From an uncultured Oscillospiraceae bacterium (GTDB lineage Bacteria; Bacillota; Clostridia; Oscillospirales; Oscillospiraceae), in NCBI GenBank assembly GCA_910583885.1, contig CAJUAC010000003.1:32866-96865 (forward strand): a DNA stretch of 64,000 bases. Reading direction: 5' to 3'. Below the pieces are notes generated by a model. The model was not told where the DNA came from and searched no databases. It was given only the letters and a program-made list of their open reading frames with translations. This document shows positions 8,471 to 16,088 of the stretch, in pieces (position 1 is the first letter of the stretch; each line of letters starts with the position of its first letter). Made by a program: the position numbers and the translations under genes.

Positions 8471-8659
8471 TTAATCGTCGTACACACAGGCGGGGCGTTC
8501 ACCGCCGCCGCGCTCCAGCACATCGCCCCGGAGGATGGTCAGCTCCTTGGGGGCGGTGATATTCAGATGGATGCGGTTGCCCGCCAAATGGTCGAACTGG
8601 ATGACGACATCCTCACCTATCGTGAAGTAGTCGCCCTTTCGCATCGTAATGCAGAGCAT
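8471..8659 (-). CDS. csrA: Carbon storage regulator CsrA (divergent, flagellar)
   Basis: A 62-residue CsrA. The beta-strand motif IGEDVVI, the APKE motif and the arginine corresponding to R44 of E. coli CsrA (in ILRGDVLER) are all present. The usual N-terminus MLVLTRK is changed to MLCITMRK, so this is a diverged copy. CsrA dimers bind GGA motifs in mRNA leaders and, in flagellated Firmicutes, repress flagellin translation and are titrated by FliW. No fliW is in this window. The gene lies between the TnpB-like gene and flagellin, with ribosome site GAGGGAG. A role in translational control of flagellin is inferred from position. Confidence 0.93.
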   Translation of the reverse strand: MLCITMRKGDYFTIGEDVVIQFDHLAGNRIHLNITAPKELTILRGDVLERGGGERPACVYDD

Positions 8660-8679
8660 AATGGTCTCCCTCGACGATT

Positions 8680-8690
8680 TTTATCGTCAT
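8680..8690 (-). other. Small stem-loop before csrA
   Basis: GACGAT, four A, ATCGTC form a 6-bp perfect stem on the minus strand at about 8675-8690, directly ahead of the csrA ribosome site. It could fold over the leader or mark the 3' boundary of the upstream guide RNA. No T tract follows, so it is not an intrinsic terminator. Confidence 0.45.
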
Positions 8691-8868
8691 AATATTTTGG
8701 ACTCCCCGCAGGGCTTCGGACATGCGCACATGCCCTCACGTTTCCTGCTTTCTGGTCCGGAAAACGCTGAACGAAGCGGGATAGCGGCAGGATCCCGTTT
8801 CGCTCAACGCTTCCCTAAGCAGATCACAGGCATCCACCGGCGTCCCAACCGGCAGGATCTGCAAAGCG
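8691..8868 (-). ncRNA. Probable guide RNA (omega/reRNA-like) 3' of the TnpB-like gene
   Basis: TnpB-family proteins take their guide RNA from the 3' flank of their own gene: a structured scaffold, then a guide of roughly 16-20 bases. Here the 178 bases after the stop hold an imperfect hairpin (arms near 8763-8780 and 8794-8811), the string AGAAAGCAGGAAAC at 8738-8751, which I recall from ends of related gut elements, and a terminal hairpin GGGCATG-TGCG-CATGTCC at 8718-8735. The guide would follow, either GC-rich bases ending near 8700 or the AT-rich stretch starting CCAAAATATTATGACG at about 8701. Exact ends are inference. Confidence 0.6.
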
Positions 8869-10035
8869 TCAGGCGCTTTTGCCGAAGTATTGCGCAAGGC
8901 CCTGGGCCTTGATATTCCTTGCTGCGTTGACCTCCCGCCGGTGGACTGTCCCGCATCCGGCGCAGGTCCAGGTATTCTCCCTGTAGGAGATCCCCTCCCG
9001 CACCTCCCCGCACACGGAACACGTCCGGGTTGTGGGGGCGTAACGGTCCAGCAGGATGAGGGGCTTGCCCTGCCGCTCCAGCTTGTAGCGCAGCAGCTCC
9101 CGGAACGCCCGGTACCCGGACTCCGCCGCCCTGCTCCGCATGGGGTCTTTGGACATCTCCCGCAGCGGGTCGGCCCTCATGCACACGGCATCCCAGCTGT
9201 TGGCTATCCGGCTGGATTCCTTGTGGAGGAAGTCTCGCCGCTGATTGGCGATGTGTTCATGGAGCAGGCGGTATTTCCGCACAGCCTCTTCATAATTTTG
9301 GGATCCCGGCTCCATCCGGGCCAGTTTCTCCTGGATCCGGGCCAGCTTCTCCTGGGACTGCTTCAGCCAGCAGGGGGGATCTGCCATGGCCCCGGTGTCG
9401 TCTACATAGAAATGGCGCATGGAGTATTTCAGCCCCACTGTGGCCTCCGGCCTGGGCACCACCGGCTCCGGCGGCTTCCCTGGGCATTCATAGAGGATGC
9501 AGCAGTAATATTTCCCCGTGCGGGTCTTCTCCACGGTGATCCGCTTCAGCTTCCACCAGGCTTGCGGCCTGCGGGAAAAGCGGGCCCTGACAATCCCGGC
9601 CTTGGTCATGCGGATGCCGCTGCGGGTGATATAGATGGTGGGGCCGGAATCAAACAAGTGGTTGCAGGCGGTGAAAGAATCCCGGTCATCCTTTTTCCGT
9701 TTGAATTTGGGATGGCGGAAGGCCGCCGGATCCTTAAAAAACGACCGGAACGCCTGGGCCAGCTTGTTCTGCTCCTGGATGAGCGCCTGGTTGTCAACCT
9801 CCCGCAAAAAGGGGGCGGCGTTTTTGTACTTGGCCGGGGTGGGGATAAAATGCACCCCGGTCTCCTCATAAAACCGCTGCTGGTCAGAGAGCATCTGGTT
9901 CCAGATGTAGCGGCAGCAGCCGAAGGTTTTTTCAAAAAGCGCGGCCTGGTCGGGCGTAGGGTCGAGACGGACCTTGATGGTGGTAAACCGGGCTGCCTGC
10001 CCTGCTTTGCGCTGTTTCCCTGGTTTTCCCGGCAT
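8869..10035 (-). CDS. tldR: Nuclease-dead TnpB-family protein (TldR-like RNA-guided repressor)
   Basis: A 388-residue OrfB/TnpB-family protein, full length and uninterrupted. The N-terminal helix-turn-helix region and the zinc finger (CSVCGE, CAGCG, residues 339-361) are intact. All three RuvC catalytic positions are changed: VGLDYSM of active relatives reads VGLKYSM (K203), the AVCVED-type glutamate is R287 in AVCMRADPLREM, and the final DRDVNAA aspartate is E368 in RREVNAA. The D-to-K change needs two base changes, and the frame is preserved, so this is not simple decay. Loss of the catalytic triad with retained RNA/DNA-binding parts defines TldR proteins, which repress promoters under RNA guidance. 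The ATG at 10035 follows AAGGGAGGG. No tnpA is nearby. csrA and flagellin follow on the same strand. Confidence 0.9.
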   Translation of the reverse strand: MPGKPGKQRKAGQAARFTTIKVRLDPTPDQAALFEKTFGCCRYIWNQMLSDQQRFYEETGVHFIPTPAKYKNAAPFLREVDNQALIQEQNKLAQAFRSFFKDPAAFRHPKFKRKKDDRDSFTACNHLFDSGPTIYITRSGIRMTKAGIVRARFSRRPQAWWKLKRITVEKTRTGKYYCCILYECPGKPPEPVVPRPEATVGLKYSMRHFYVDDTGAMADPPCWLKQSQEKLARIQEKLARMEPGSQNYEEAVRKYRLLHEHIANQRRDFLHKESSRIANSWDAVCMRADPLREMSKDPMRSRAAESGYRAFRELLRYKLERQGKPLILLDRYAPTTRTCSVCGEVREGISYRENTWTCAGCGTVHRREVNAARNIKAQGLAQYFGKSA

Positions 10036-10096
10036 TGCAGCCCGCCCTCCCTTCTGCTGCTGGCCCCCGCGCCCTATGCGGGGGAATGCTCACAAT

Positions 10097-10228
10097 GTAC
10101 AAAACCTGTGCATTTTCGATATCAAAGAAAGAGGTTCAAAAAAATTTTAAAATAGAACTAATCTTTTTGATTTCCAGGCCGATTAAGTAAGTGAACAACA
10201 TCAGCAGGCCAATGCACAGGTTCTGTAC
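10097..10228. repeat. Inverted-repeat-bounded invertible segment (promoter switch)
   Basis: GTACAAAACCTGTGCATT at 10097-10114 and AATGCACAGGTTCTGTAC at 10211-10228 are inverted copies with 17 of 18 positions matching, separated by 96 AT-rich bases. Each repeat has an internal dyad (GCACAG...CTGTAC), as expected of a serine-recombinase crossover site. A serine recombinase gene starts 160 bases to the right and the tldR-csrA-flagellin series starts 62 bases to the left. The bounded segment carries a sigma28-like promoter. Together these define an on/off promoter switch. Actual inversion is inferred. Confidence 0.85.
10159..10185 (+). promoter_or_regulatory. Sigma28 (SigD/FliA)-type promoter inside the invertible segment
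   Basis: TAAT at 10159-10162, 15-base spacer, GCCGATTA at 10178-10185. The flagellar sigma consensus is TAAA-N15-GCCGATAT/A, so each box has one or two deviations at most. As assembled the promoter reads rightwards into the terminator at 10262-10304 (OFF for flagellin). After inversion it would read into tldR-csrA-flagellin. Confidence 0.75.
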
Positions 10229-10261
10229 TTTCTGCACGTTTTTTGCGTTAAAAAAATATAG

Positions 10262-10304
10262 AAAAGGCGTCCCGCCGGAGCTCAGCTCCAGCGGGGCGCT
10301 TTTT
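10262..10304 (+). terminator. Strong bidirectional terminator insulating the recombinase gene
   Basis: A 16-bp stem (10267-10282 with 10284-10299, two G-T pairs) followed by five T on the plus strand and, in the other direction, by an A/T-rich tract. It sits between the invertible promoter and the recombinase, so OFF-orientation transcription would stop here. Confidence 0.9.
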
Positions 10305-10388
10305 CTATTCCCTTCCAAATCATGTATTTACTGGGAAAATTTAGCTAAAATACCTGATATTACAGTTATTATGAGGAGGAAACTACGA

Positions 10389-11060
10389 ATGTCAGGAAAA
10401 ACTTACGGCTATGTCCGCGTATCCACCAAGGGGCAGAAGGAGGCCCGGCAGCTGACTGCCATGCAGGAATTTGGTATCCCGGAGGAGTATGTTATTGTGG
10501 AAAAGCAATCCGGGAAGAACTTCGCCCGTCCCGCTTACCTCCAGCTGGTCGGGGTGCTGGAGCCGGGCGATGTCCTGGTCATCAAGAGCATTGACCGCCT
10601 GGGGCGCAATTACAAGGAAATCCTGGAGCAGTGGGCCAGCCTCACAAAGGAAAAAAAGGTTGCCATTGTCGTCTTGGACATGCCCCTGCTGGACACCCGC
10701 GAGAGGCGCGACCTGACAGGCACGCTGATTGCGGATATTGTGCTCCAGCTGCTCAGCTATGTCGCCCAGACGGAGCGGGACTTCATCCGCCAGCGGCAGG
10801 CCGAGGGGATTGCCGCCGCCAAGGCCCGGGGCGTGCGCTTCGGGCCGGAGAGGATCCCTATGTCAGAATCCTTCGAGAAATTGGCAGAAGAGTGGTGGTC
10901 TGGCCGGGTGACAGCCATCCAGGCCGGGAAGGAGCTGGGGATCTCCCGCTCCACCTTCACCCGCAGGGCGGAGGAGTGGGGCGCAAGCAATGGGCGCAGC
11001 CAGCGGCTGGAGCGGAGGCGGGGGAAGCCCTCCCCCCGTACCGGCGCCGCTTTCGTATAA
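10389..11060 (+). CDS. Serine recombinase / DNA invertase
   Basis: A 223-residue small serine recombinase. The catalytic serine is S12 in GYVRVSTKGQ. The arginine-bearing SIDRLGRNYKEI motif and the YVAQTERDFIRQRQAEGI helix E region follow. The C-terminal SRSTFTRRAEEWG is the DNA-binding helix-turn-helix. Start is the ATG at 10389 after GAGGAGGA; an ATG 17 bases upstream is too close to that site. Size and layout match Hin/Pin-type invertases rather than large transposase-type serine integrases. Its nearest plausible substrate is the inverted repeat pair at 10097-10228. It has its own terminator at both sides. A promoter for it must lie in 10305-10388, but none is clear. Confidence 0.93.
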   Translation: MSGKTYGYVRVSTKGQKEARQLTAMQEFGIPEEYVIVEKQSGKNFARPAYLQLVGVLEPGDVLVIKSIDRLGRNYKEILEQWASLTKEKKVAIVVLDMPLLDTRERRDLTGTLIADIVLQLLSYVAQTERDFIRQRQAEGIAAAKARGVRFGPERIPMSESFEKLAEEWWSGRVTAIQAGKELGISRSTFTRRAEEWGASNGRSQRLERRRGKPSPRTGAAFV

Positions 11061-11097
11061 AAAAACGCCGCAAACGCATCAACGTTTGCGGCGTTTT
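11061..11097. terminator. Convergent bidirectional terminator (recombinase / mfd)
   Basis: An 11-bp perfect stem CGCCGCAAACG at 11066-11076 with 11083-11093, flanked by A5 on the left and T4 on the right, between the convergent recombinase and mfd genes. Confidence 0.93.
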
Positions 11098-11118
11098 GCC
11101 CGCCCGGCGGGCGCCCGG

Positions 11119-14100
11119 TCACTGGGGCGGGGCCTCCTCCACGGCCATACGCAGGTCCTCCACCAGGTCCAGCGCCTTTTCCAGTACCGGATCCTTGGGC
11201 GAGAGGGCCAGGGTGAGGGTGGGCACCTCCCCGGCGCTGACCACCAGGCGGCGGCGGTACTTGGGGCTTGCGCACAGCGCGGCAATGGCCCCCACGGAGA
11301 AATCCGAAATGACAAAGCGCAGCTTGTCGCCCCGCTGGGAGATATCGGAGATCCCGGCCCCGGCGGCGGCGGCCCGGAGCAGGGCCACGTCCAGCAGGGC
11401 ATAGACGGACTTGGGCGGGTCGCCGTAGCGGTCCATCAGCTCGTCCAGGAGGTCCGACGCATCCGCCTGGCCGCGGATCGCGGCGATGCGGCGGTAGAGG
11501 TCCATACGCTGCTCGGGGGAGGGGACGTAGTAGTCCGGGATGTTGGCGGAGATCGTGAGGTCAGCCGCGCACTCGGCACTGCCCCGCTTCTTCTCCCCCT
11601 TCTCCTCCAGCACTGCGTCCTCCAGCAGCTGGAGGTACATGTCATAGCCCACGGCCATCATGTACCCCGACTGCTCCGGCCCCAGCAGGTTCCCGGCCCC
11701 CCGGATCTCCAGATCCCGCATGGCGATCTTGAACCCGGAGCCGAACTCCACATACTCCTTGATGGCGGTCAGGCGCTTGGAGGCCACCTCCGAGAGGACC
11801 CTGCCGGGCCGGTAGGTCATGTAGGCATAGGCCCGGCGGGCGCTGCGGCCGATACGGCCCCGGATCTGGTGGAGCTGGGCCAGGCCCATCTTGTCAGCGT
11901 CCTCAATGATGAGGGTATTGGCGTTGGCGATGTCGATACCGGTCTCGATGATGGTGGTGCAGACCATGATCTGGGCCTCCCCCTCCACCATCTGCTGCAT
12001 GACCGAGGAGAGCTGCTGCTCGTTCATCTTCCCGTGGCCTACCACCACCTTCACATCCTCCCCCACCAGCTTGCGGATGCGGGCGGCGGTCATGTCGATG
12101 GACTCCACCCGGTTGTGGAGGTAGTAGGCCTGCCCGCCCCGGCCGATCTCCCGGCGCATGGCGTCGGCCAGCATCCCCCAGTCGTGCTCCACCACGTAGG
12201 TCTGTACTGGCTGGCGGTTGTGGGGCGGCTCCTCCAGGGTGGACATGTCCCGGATACCGGAGAGGGCCATATTCAGGGTGCGGGGGATGGGGGTGGCGGA
12301 GAGGGTGAGCACGTCCACCTGCTTGCTCATCTCCTTGAGCTTCTCTTTATGGGTCACGCCAAAGCGCTGCTCTTCATCCACGACCAGCAGCCCCAGGTCT
12401 TTAAAGCGGATATCCTTTTGCAGCAGCTTGTGGGTACCAATGAGCAGGTCGATCTTCCCCGCCCCCAGCTCGTAGAGGATCTGCCGGACCTGCCCGGGGG
12501 TCTGGAAGCGGCTGAGCACCCGGATCTCCACAGGGAAGCTGCGGAAGCGGTTCACCGCCGTGGTGTAGTGCTGCTGGGCCAGGACCGTGGTGGGGACGAG
12601 GATGGCCGCCTGCTTGCCGTCCAGCACGCATTTCATCACCGCCCGCAGGGCCACCTCCGTCTTGCCGTAGCCCACGTCGCCGCACAGGAGGCGGTCCATG
12701 GGGGTGGGCCGCTCCATATCCCGCTTGATCTCTGCGATGCACCGCAGCTGATCCTCCGTCTCCGCGTAGTCGAAGGCCTCCTCAAACTCCGTCTGCCAGG
12801 GGGAGTCCGGGGAGAAGGCGAAGCCGGGACGGCGCTGGCGCTCGGCGTACAGGGCGATGAGGCCTTTGGCCAGATCCTTGGCGGCAGCCTTGGCCTTGGA
12901 CTTCTGCTTGCCCCAGTCCGTCCCGCCCAGCTTGTTGAGCTTGGCCGGGCGGCTCTCGTCGCCGCCGCCCCCGCCGCCGATGTATTTGCTGACCAGATCC
13001 AGCTGGGTGGCAGGGACGTAGAGGCTGTCGCCGCCTGCGTAGGCGATCTTGATATAGTCTTTCTCCACCCCGTCCACAGGCATCTTGCGGATGCCCTCAA
13101 AGCGGCCGATGCCGTGGTGGGTGTGGACCACCAGGTCCCCGGGAGTGAGGTCGGTATAGCTGAGCAGCTTCTGCCGGTTCCCCTTCGCGCTGCGCTTGAC
13201 CGGCTGCTTGCCGGCAGTGGCGGCGGTCAGCTGGCCCTCGGTGAGCACTGCCAGGTTGATCTGGGGATACTCCGCCCCGGCGGAGAGGGCCCCTACGGCG
13301 ATGCGGATCTCCCCGGGGCCGGGCATCCCCAGGCAGTCAAAGTCCAGCGCCGCAGGCAGGCCCCGCTCCTGCAGCATCCGCTGGAGGTTCCTGCCCCGCG
13401 CGGCGCTGCCGCACAGCAGCAGCACTGCGCTGCCGGCAGAGCGGTAGTGCTCCAGATCCCCGGCGGCGGCCTCCACGCTGCCGCCATAGGCGCTCAGCTG
13501 CTTGGCGCTGATGGAGAGCAGGGTCCGGGGGGCCAGGGGGTAACGGGAGGTGGGCAGGGCCTCCATCATGCATACAGCGAAGCTCCCCAGCCCCTCCAGC
13601 CACTCGGCCTGCGTGAGCAGCAGGCGGGTGAGGTCGCCGTCCTTCTCCCCGGCGGCCAGCAGGGATTCCGTGTCCTCCCTGGCCTGCCAGAGGACATTTT
13701 TCACCCGCTCCGCCACCCGGCCCGTCTCGCACAGGCACACCAGTGCCTCCGGCGGCAGGCTGTCCAGTGTGGAGGCCAGGGGAGCGCCCGGCAGCAGCTC
13801 CGCCGCAGGCAGCAGGAGGGCGGATTTGAGGTTTTTTGTGCGCCGCTGGGTGGTAGTGTCGAACTGCCCCAGCGAGTCGATCTCGTCGTCAAAGAACTCG
13901 CACCGGACGGGCTCCTCCATCAGGGGGGAGAACACGTCCAGGATACCGCCCCGCAGGGCGAACTGGCCCACGCCCTCCACCTGGTCTGCACGGGTGTAGC
14001 CCGCGTCCACCAGGCGGCGGGGCAGGCCGTCCAGGTCGCAGCGCACCCCCAGCTCCAGCACCATAGCCGCCTCCTGGAGGCGGCTGGAGGGGCTGGTCTT

Positions 14101-14493
14101 TTGCAGCAGGGCCTCGCAGGTGGCTACCACCACCGGCGCCGCCGCGCCCTGGGGATGCTCCCGGCCCAGCTCGTAGAGGGCGGCAATCCGCCCGTGCTCC
14201 CACTGGCGGGAGATGACGGTGCCTGCCCGGACAAACAGCTCCCGGGCAAAGAGCTTGAGGGGCTTCCGTCCCAGCAGGATTTCCAGATCCCCGGCCAGGC
14301 GGCCGGCCTCCCCCTCGTCAGAGCAGACCATCACCAGCGGCCGGCCCGATTCAGCGGCCAGGGCGGCCGCGACCTGGGCCCGATGGACGGGGGCCAGTCC
14401 CGTGACAGCGGCGGGGCAGCCCCCGCCCTCCACGGCGGCGGCCAGCGCCCCCGCCTCCGGGATGCGCAGTAGGGTTTGCAGCAGCTGTTCCAT
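11119..14493 (-). CDS. mfd: Transcription-repair coupling factor
   Basis: A 1124-residue Mfd, close to the usual 1150. It displaces RNA polymerase stalled at DNA lesions and recruits UvrA. The N-terminal UvrB-homology region is followed by the RNA-polymerase-interaction domain (DLTPGDLVVHTHHGIGRF), then the RecG-like motor with Walker A GDVGYGKTEVA near residue 603 and the DEEQ box near 708, then TRCF motif GNLLGPEQSG and the C-terminal domain. The ATG at 14493 lies 43 bases from a minus-strand terminator that separates it from the ABC transporter cluster. Housekeeping gene. Confidence 0.97.
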   Translation of the reverse strand: MEQLLQTLLRIPEAGALAAAVEGGGCPAAVTGLAPVHRAQVAAALAAESGRPLVMVCSDEGEAGRLAGDLEILLGRKPLKLFARELFVRAGTVISRQWEHGRIAALYELGREHPQGAAAPVVVATCEALLQKTSPSSRLQEAAMVLELGVRCDLDGLPRRLVDAGYTRADQVEGVGQFALRGGILDVFSPLMEEPVRCEFFDDEIDSLGQFDTTTQRRTKNLKSALLLPAAELLPGAPLASTLDSLPPEALVCLCETGRVAERVKNVLWQAREDTESLLAAGEKDGDLTRLLLTQAEWLEGLGSFAVCMMEALPTSRYPLAPRTLLSISAKQLSAYGGSVEAAAGDLEHYRSAGSAVLLLCGSAARGRNLQRMLQERGLPAALDFDCLGMPGPGEIRIAVGALSAGAEYPQINLAVLTEGQLTAATAGKQPVKRSAKGNRQKLLSYTDLTPGDLVVHTHHGIGRFEGIRKMPVDGVEKDYIKIAYAGGDSLYVPATQLDLVSKYIGGGGGGDESRPAKLNKLGGTDWGKQKSKAKAAAKDLAKGLIALYAERQRRPGFAFSPDSPWQTEFEEAFDYAETEDQLRCIAEIKRDMERPTPMDRLLCGDVGYGKTEVALRAVMKCVLDGKQAAILVPTTVLAQQHYTTAVNRFRSFPVEIRVLSRFQTPGQVRQILYELGAGKIDLLIGTHKLLQKDIRFKDLGLLVVDEEQRFGVTHKEKLKEMSKQVDVLTLSATPIPRTLNMALSGIRDMSTLEEPPHNRQPVQTYVVEHDWGMLADAMRREIGRGGQAYYLHNRVESIDMTAARIRKLVGEDVKVVVGHGKMNEQQLSSVMQQMVEGEAQIMVCTTIIETGIDIANANTLIIEDADKMGLAQLHQIRGRIGRSARRAYAYMTYRPGRVLSEVASKRLTAIKEYVEFGSGFKIAMRDLEIRGAGNLLGPEQSGYMMAVGYDMYLQLLEDAVLEEKGEKKRGSAECAADLTISANIPDYYVPSPEQRMDLYRRIAAIRGQADASDLLDELMDRYGDPPKSVYALLDVALLRAAAAGAGISDISQRGDKLRFVISDFSVGAIAALCASPKYRRRLVVSAGEVPTLTLALSPKDPVLEKALDLVEDLRMAVEEAPPQ

Positions 14494-14535
14494 GGTGGTC
14501 TCCTCCCATCAAAAATAGATTGGAACGCAGGAAAA

Positions 14536-14570
14536 GGCCCACGCCGTTCCCTAAAAGGGAGGCGTGTGCC
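14536..14570 (-). terminator. Intrinsic terminator upstream of mfd
   Basis: On the minus strand a 10-bp stem (GGCACACGCC with GGCGTGGGCC) plus an inner TCCC/GGGA pair, followed by TTTT at 14535-14532. It ends read-through from the ABC transporter genes. The rest of 14494-14798 holds no gene that I can support. Confidence 0.7.
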
Positions 14571-14760
14571 AGTGATGACTATGGCGCGCGCATAGCCGCG
14601 TATATAGAAATGGTAACGGGTTTGACGCTGTTTGTCAAGGGGAGATTTGCCGCGTCCCTTTCATAGATCACCGCCCGATCCATCGGAAATTACCGATTCC
14701 GTCCCATTCATCTAAAAATTCCCAACCAGATAGCGCACCATCGCCGTCTCCTAACGGATC

Positions 14761-14789
14761 AGGAGGCGGGGCTGTTTCCCCCGCCTCCT
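14761..14789 (-). terminator. Stem-loop after the msmX-like gene
   Basis: An 11-bp GC-rich stem (14761-14771 with 14779-14789) ten bases past the ATPase stop. There is no T tract, so it may protect the 3' end rather than terminate by itself; a better terminator lies at 14536-14570. Confidence 0.6.
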
Positions 14790-14798
14790 CTTGCGCCT

Positions 14799-16085
14799 CT
14801 ATGTATCGTCCTCCGCAAAGGGATCCCCGATATCCTGGAGGACATCCTCTCCCGGGGCGGACGCCGGTTCCTCCGGCAAGGCCGGGGAGGGCTCTGCCGC
14901 CAGCGGTGCGGGTTCCTCCGCTTGGGATGCCACCGGGGGATTGGCCTCCGCCGCAGGGGGCTCCGGGCCGTACTCCAGGTTCCGGCCTGTCTCCCGGTCG
15001 AAGACGTGGACTGCGCTGCCCCGGAAGGTGAAACGCACCAGCGTGCCGGTGGATATGACATCCTCCCCCCGCTCGGCGGCCTCCTCGGAAACCGGCACCA
15101 CGATCACCGCCTCCCTGCCGCAGGCCTCCACATGGATGTGGACCGCACTGCCCATCATCTCCGACACGTCCACCCGGGCGGGGACGCCGCCGGACATCTG
15201 TGTGAGCACAATATGCTCCGGCCGCACGCCCAGAACCACCTCCTGGCCTGGAACATCCCCGGCCAGCAGCCGCGCCTCCTTCTCCGGCGAGAGGGCCACC
15301 CGCGCACCCTCCAGCTCTACACTGTAGCGCCCCCCCTCCCGGATCAGCCGCGCATCAAAGGTATTCATCTGGGGGGTGCCGATGAAGCCCGCCACGAAGA
15401 GGTTGGCCGGATGGCGGAACACCTCCTGGGGCGTCCCCACCTGCTGGACAAAGCCCTCCTTCATGATGACAATCCGGTCCCCCAGGGTCATGGCCTCCGT
15501 CTGGTCGTGGGTGACGTAGATGAAAGTGGTATTGATGCGCTGGCGCAGCTTGATGATCTCCGAGCGCATCTGGTTGCGCAGCTTGGCGTCCAGGTTGGAG
15601 AGGGGTTCGTCCATCAAAAACACCTGGGGCTCCCGGACAATGGCCCGGCCGATGGCCACCCGCTGGCGCTGGCCGCCGGAGAGGGCCTTGGGCTTGCGCT
15701 TGAGCAGCTCTGTGATATCCAGGATCTCCGCCGCCTCCCGGACCTTCTGGTCAATCACCCGCTTGGGGAACTTGCGCAGCTTCAGGCCGTAGGCAATGTT
15801 GTCGTAGACCGTCATGTGGGGGTAAAGGGCGTAGTTCTGGAAAACCATGGCGATATCCCGGTCCTTTGGGGGGACGGTGTTGACCTTCCGGCCGCCGATG
15901 TAGAGCTCCCCCTCGCTGATCTCCTCCAGCCCCGCCACCATCCGCAGTGTCGTGGATTTGCCGCAGCCGGAGGGGCCCACCAGGACGATGAACTCCTTGT
16001 CCGCGATCTCCAGGTTGAAGGACTGGACCGCGACCACGCTGTTGTCATATATCTTTTTGACGTTCCGTAAGCTCAGATCTGCCAT
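14799..16085 (-). CDS. msmX-like: Sugar ABC transporter ATP-binding protein (MsmK/UgpC type)
   Basis: A 428-residue ABC ATPase. Walker A GPSGCGKST is at residues 37-45, the Q-loop glutamine at 83, the LSGGQ signature at 135-139, Walker B FLMDE ends at 160, and a regulatory/TOBE region follows. It would energise the MalF/MalG-like importer encoded upstream in the same series. The last about 50 residues are an Ala/Pro/Glu-rich tail not usual for the family, which runs near 370. Start ATG 16085 follows AAAGGAG. In Firmicutes such ATPases often serve several sugar importers. Confidence 0.95.
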   Translation of the reverse strand: MADLSLRNVKKIYDNSVVAVQSFNLEIADKEFIVLVGPSGCGKSTTLRMVAGLEEISEGELYIGGRKVNTVPPKDRDIAMVFQNYALYPHMTVYDNIAYGLKLRKFPKRVIDQKVREAAEILDITELLKRKPKALSGGQRQRVAIGRAIVREPQVFLMDEPLSNLDAKLRNQMRSEIIKLRQRINTTFIYVTHDQTEAMTLGDRIVIMKEGFVQQVGTPQEVFRHPANLFVAGFIGTPQMNTFDARLIREGGRYSVELEGARVALSPEKEARLLAGDVPGQEVVLGVRPEHIVLTQMSGGVPARVDVSEMMGSAVHIHVEACGREAVIVVPVSEEAAERGEDVISTGTLVRFTFRGSAVHVFDRETGRNLEYGPEPPAAEANPPVASQAEEPAPLAAEPSPALPEEPASAPGEDVLQDIGDPFAEDDT

Positions 16086-16088
16086 GGA

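Noticed and set aside
8302..8523. A 73-codon frame between csrA and flagellin
   Set aside because: It overlaps csrA in another frame, has no ribosome site and shows no recognisable protein pattern.
8869..10035. Ordinary active IS200/IS605 insertion sequence
   Set aside because: No tnpA, no clear transposon ends, and the RuvC catalytic residues are all replaced, so a cutting TnpB is not supported.
11000..14470. Very long plus-strand frames opposite mfd and other genes
   Set aside because: They are shadows caused by high GC; the minus-strand proteins carry the motifs, while the shadows are low-complexity Gly/Pro/His/Leu.
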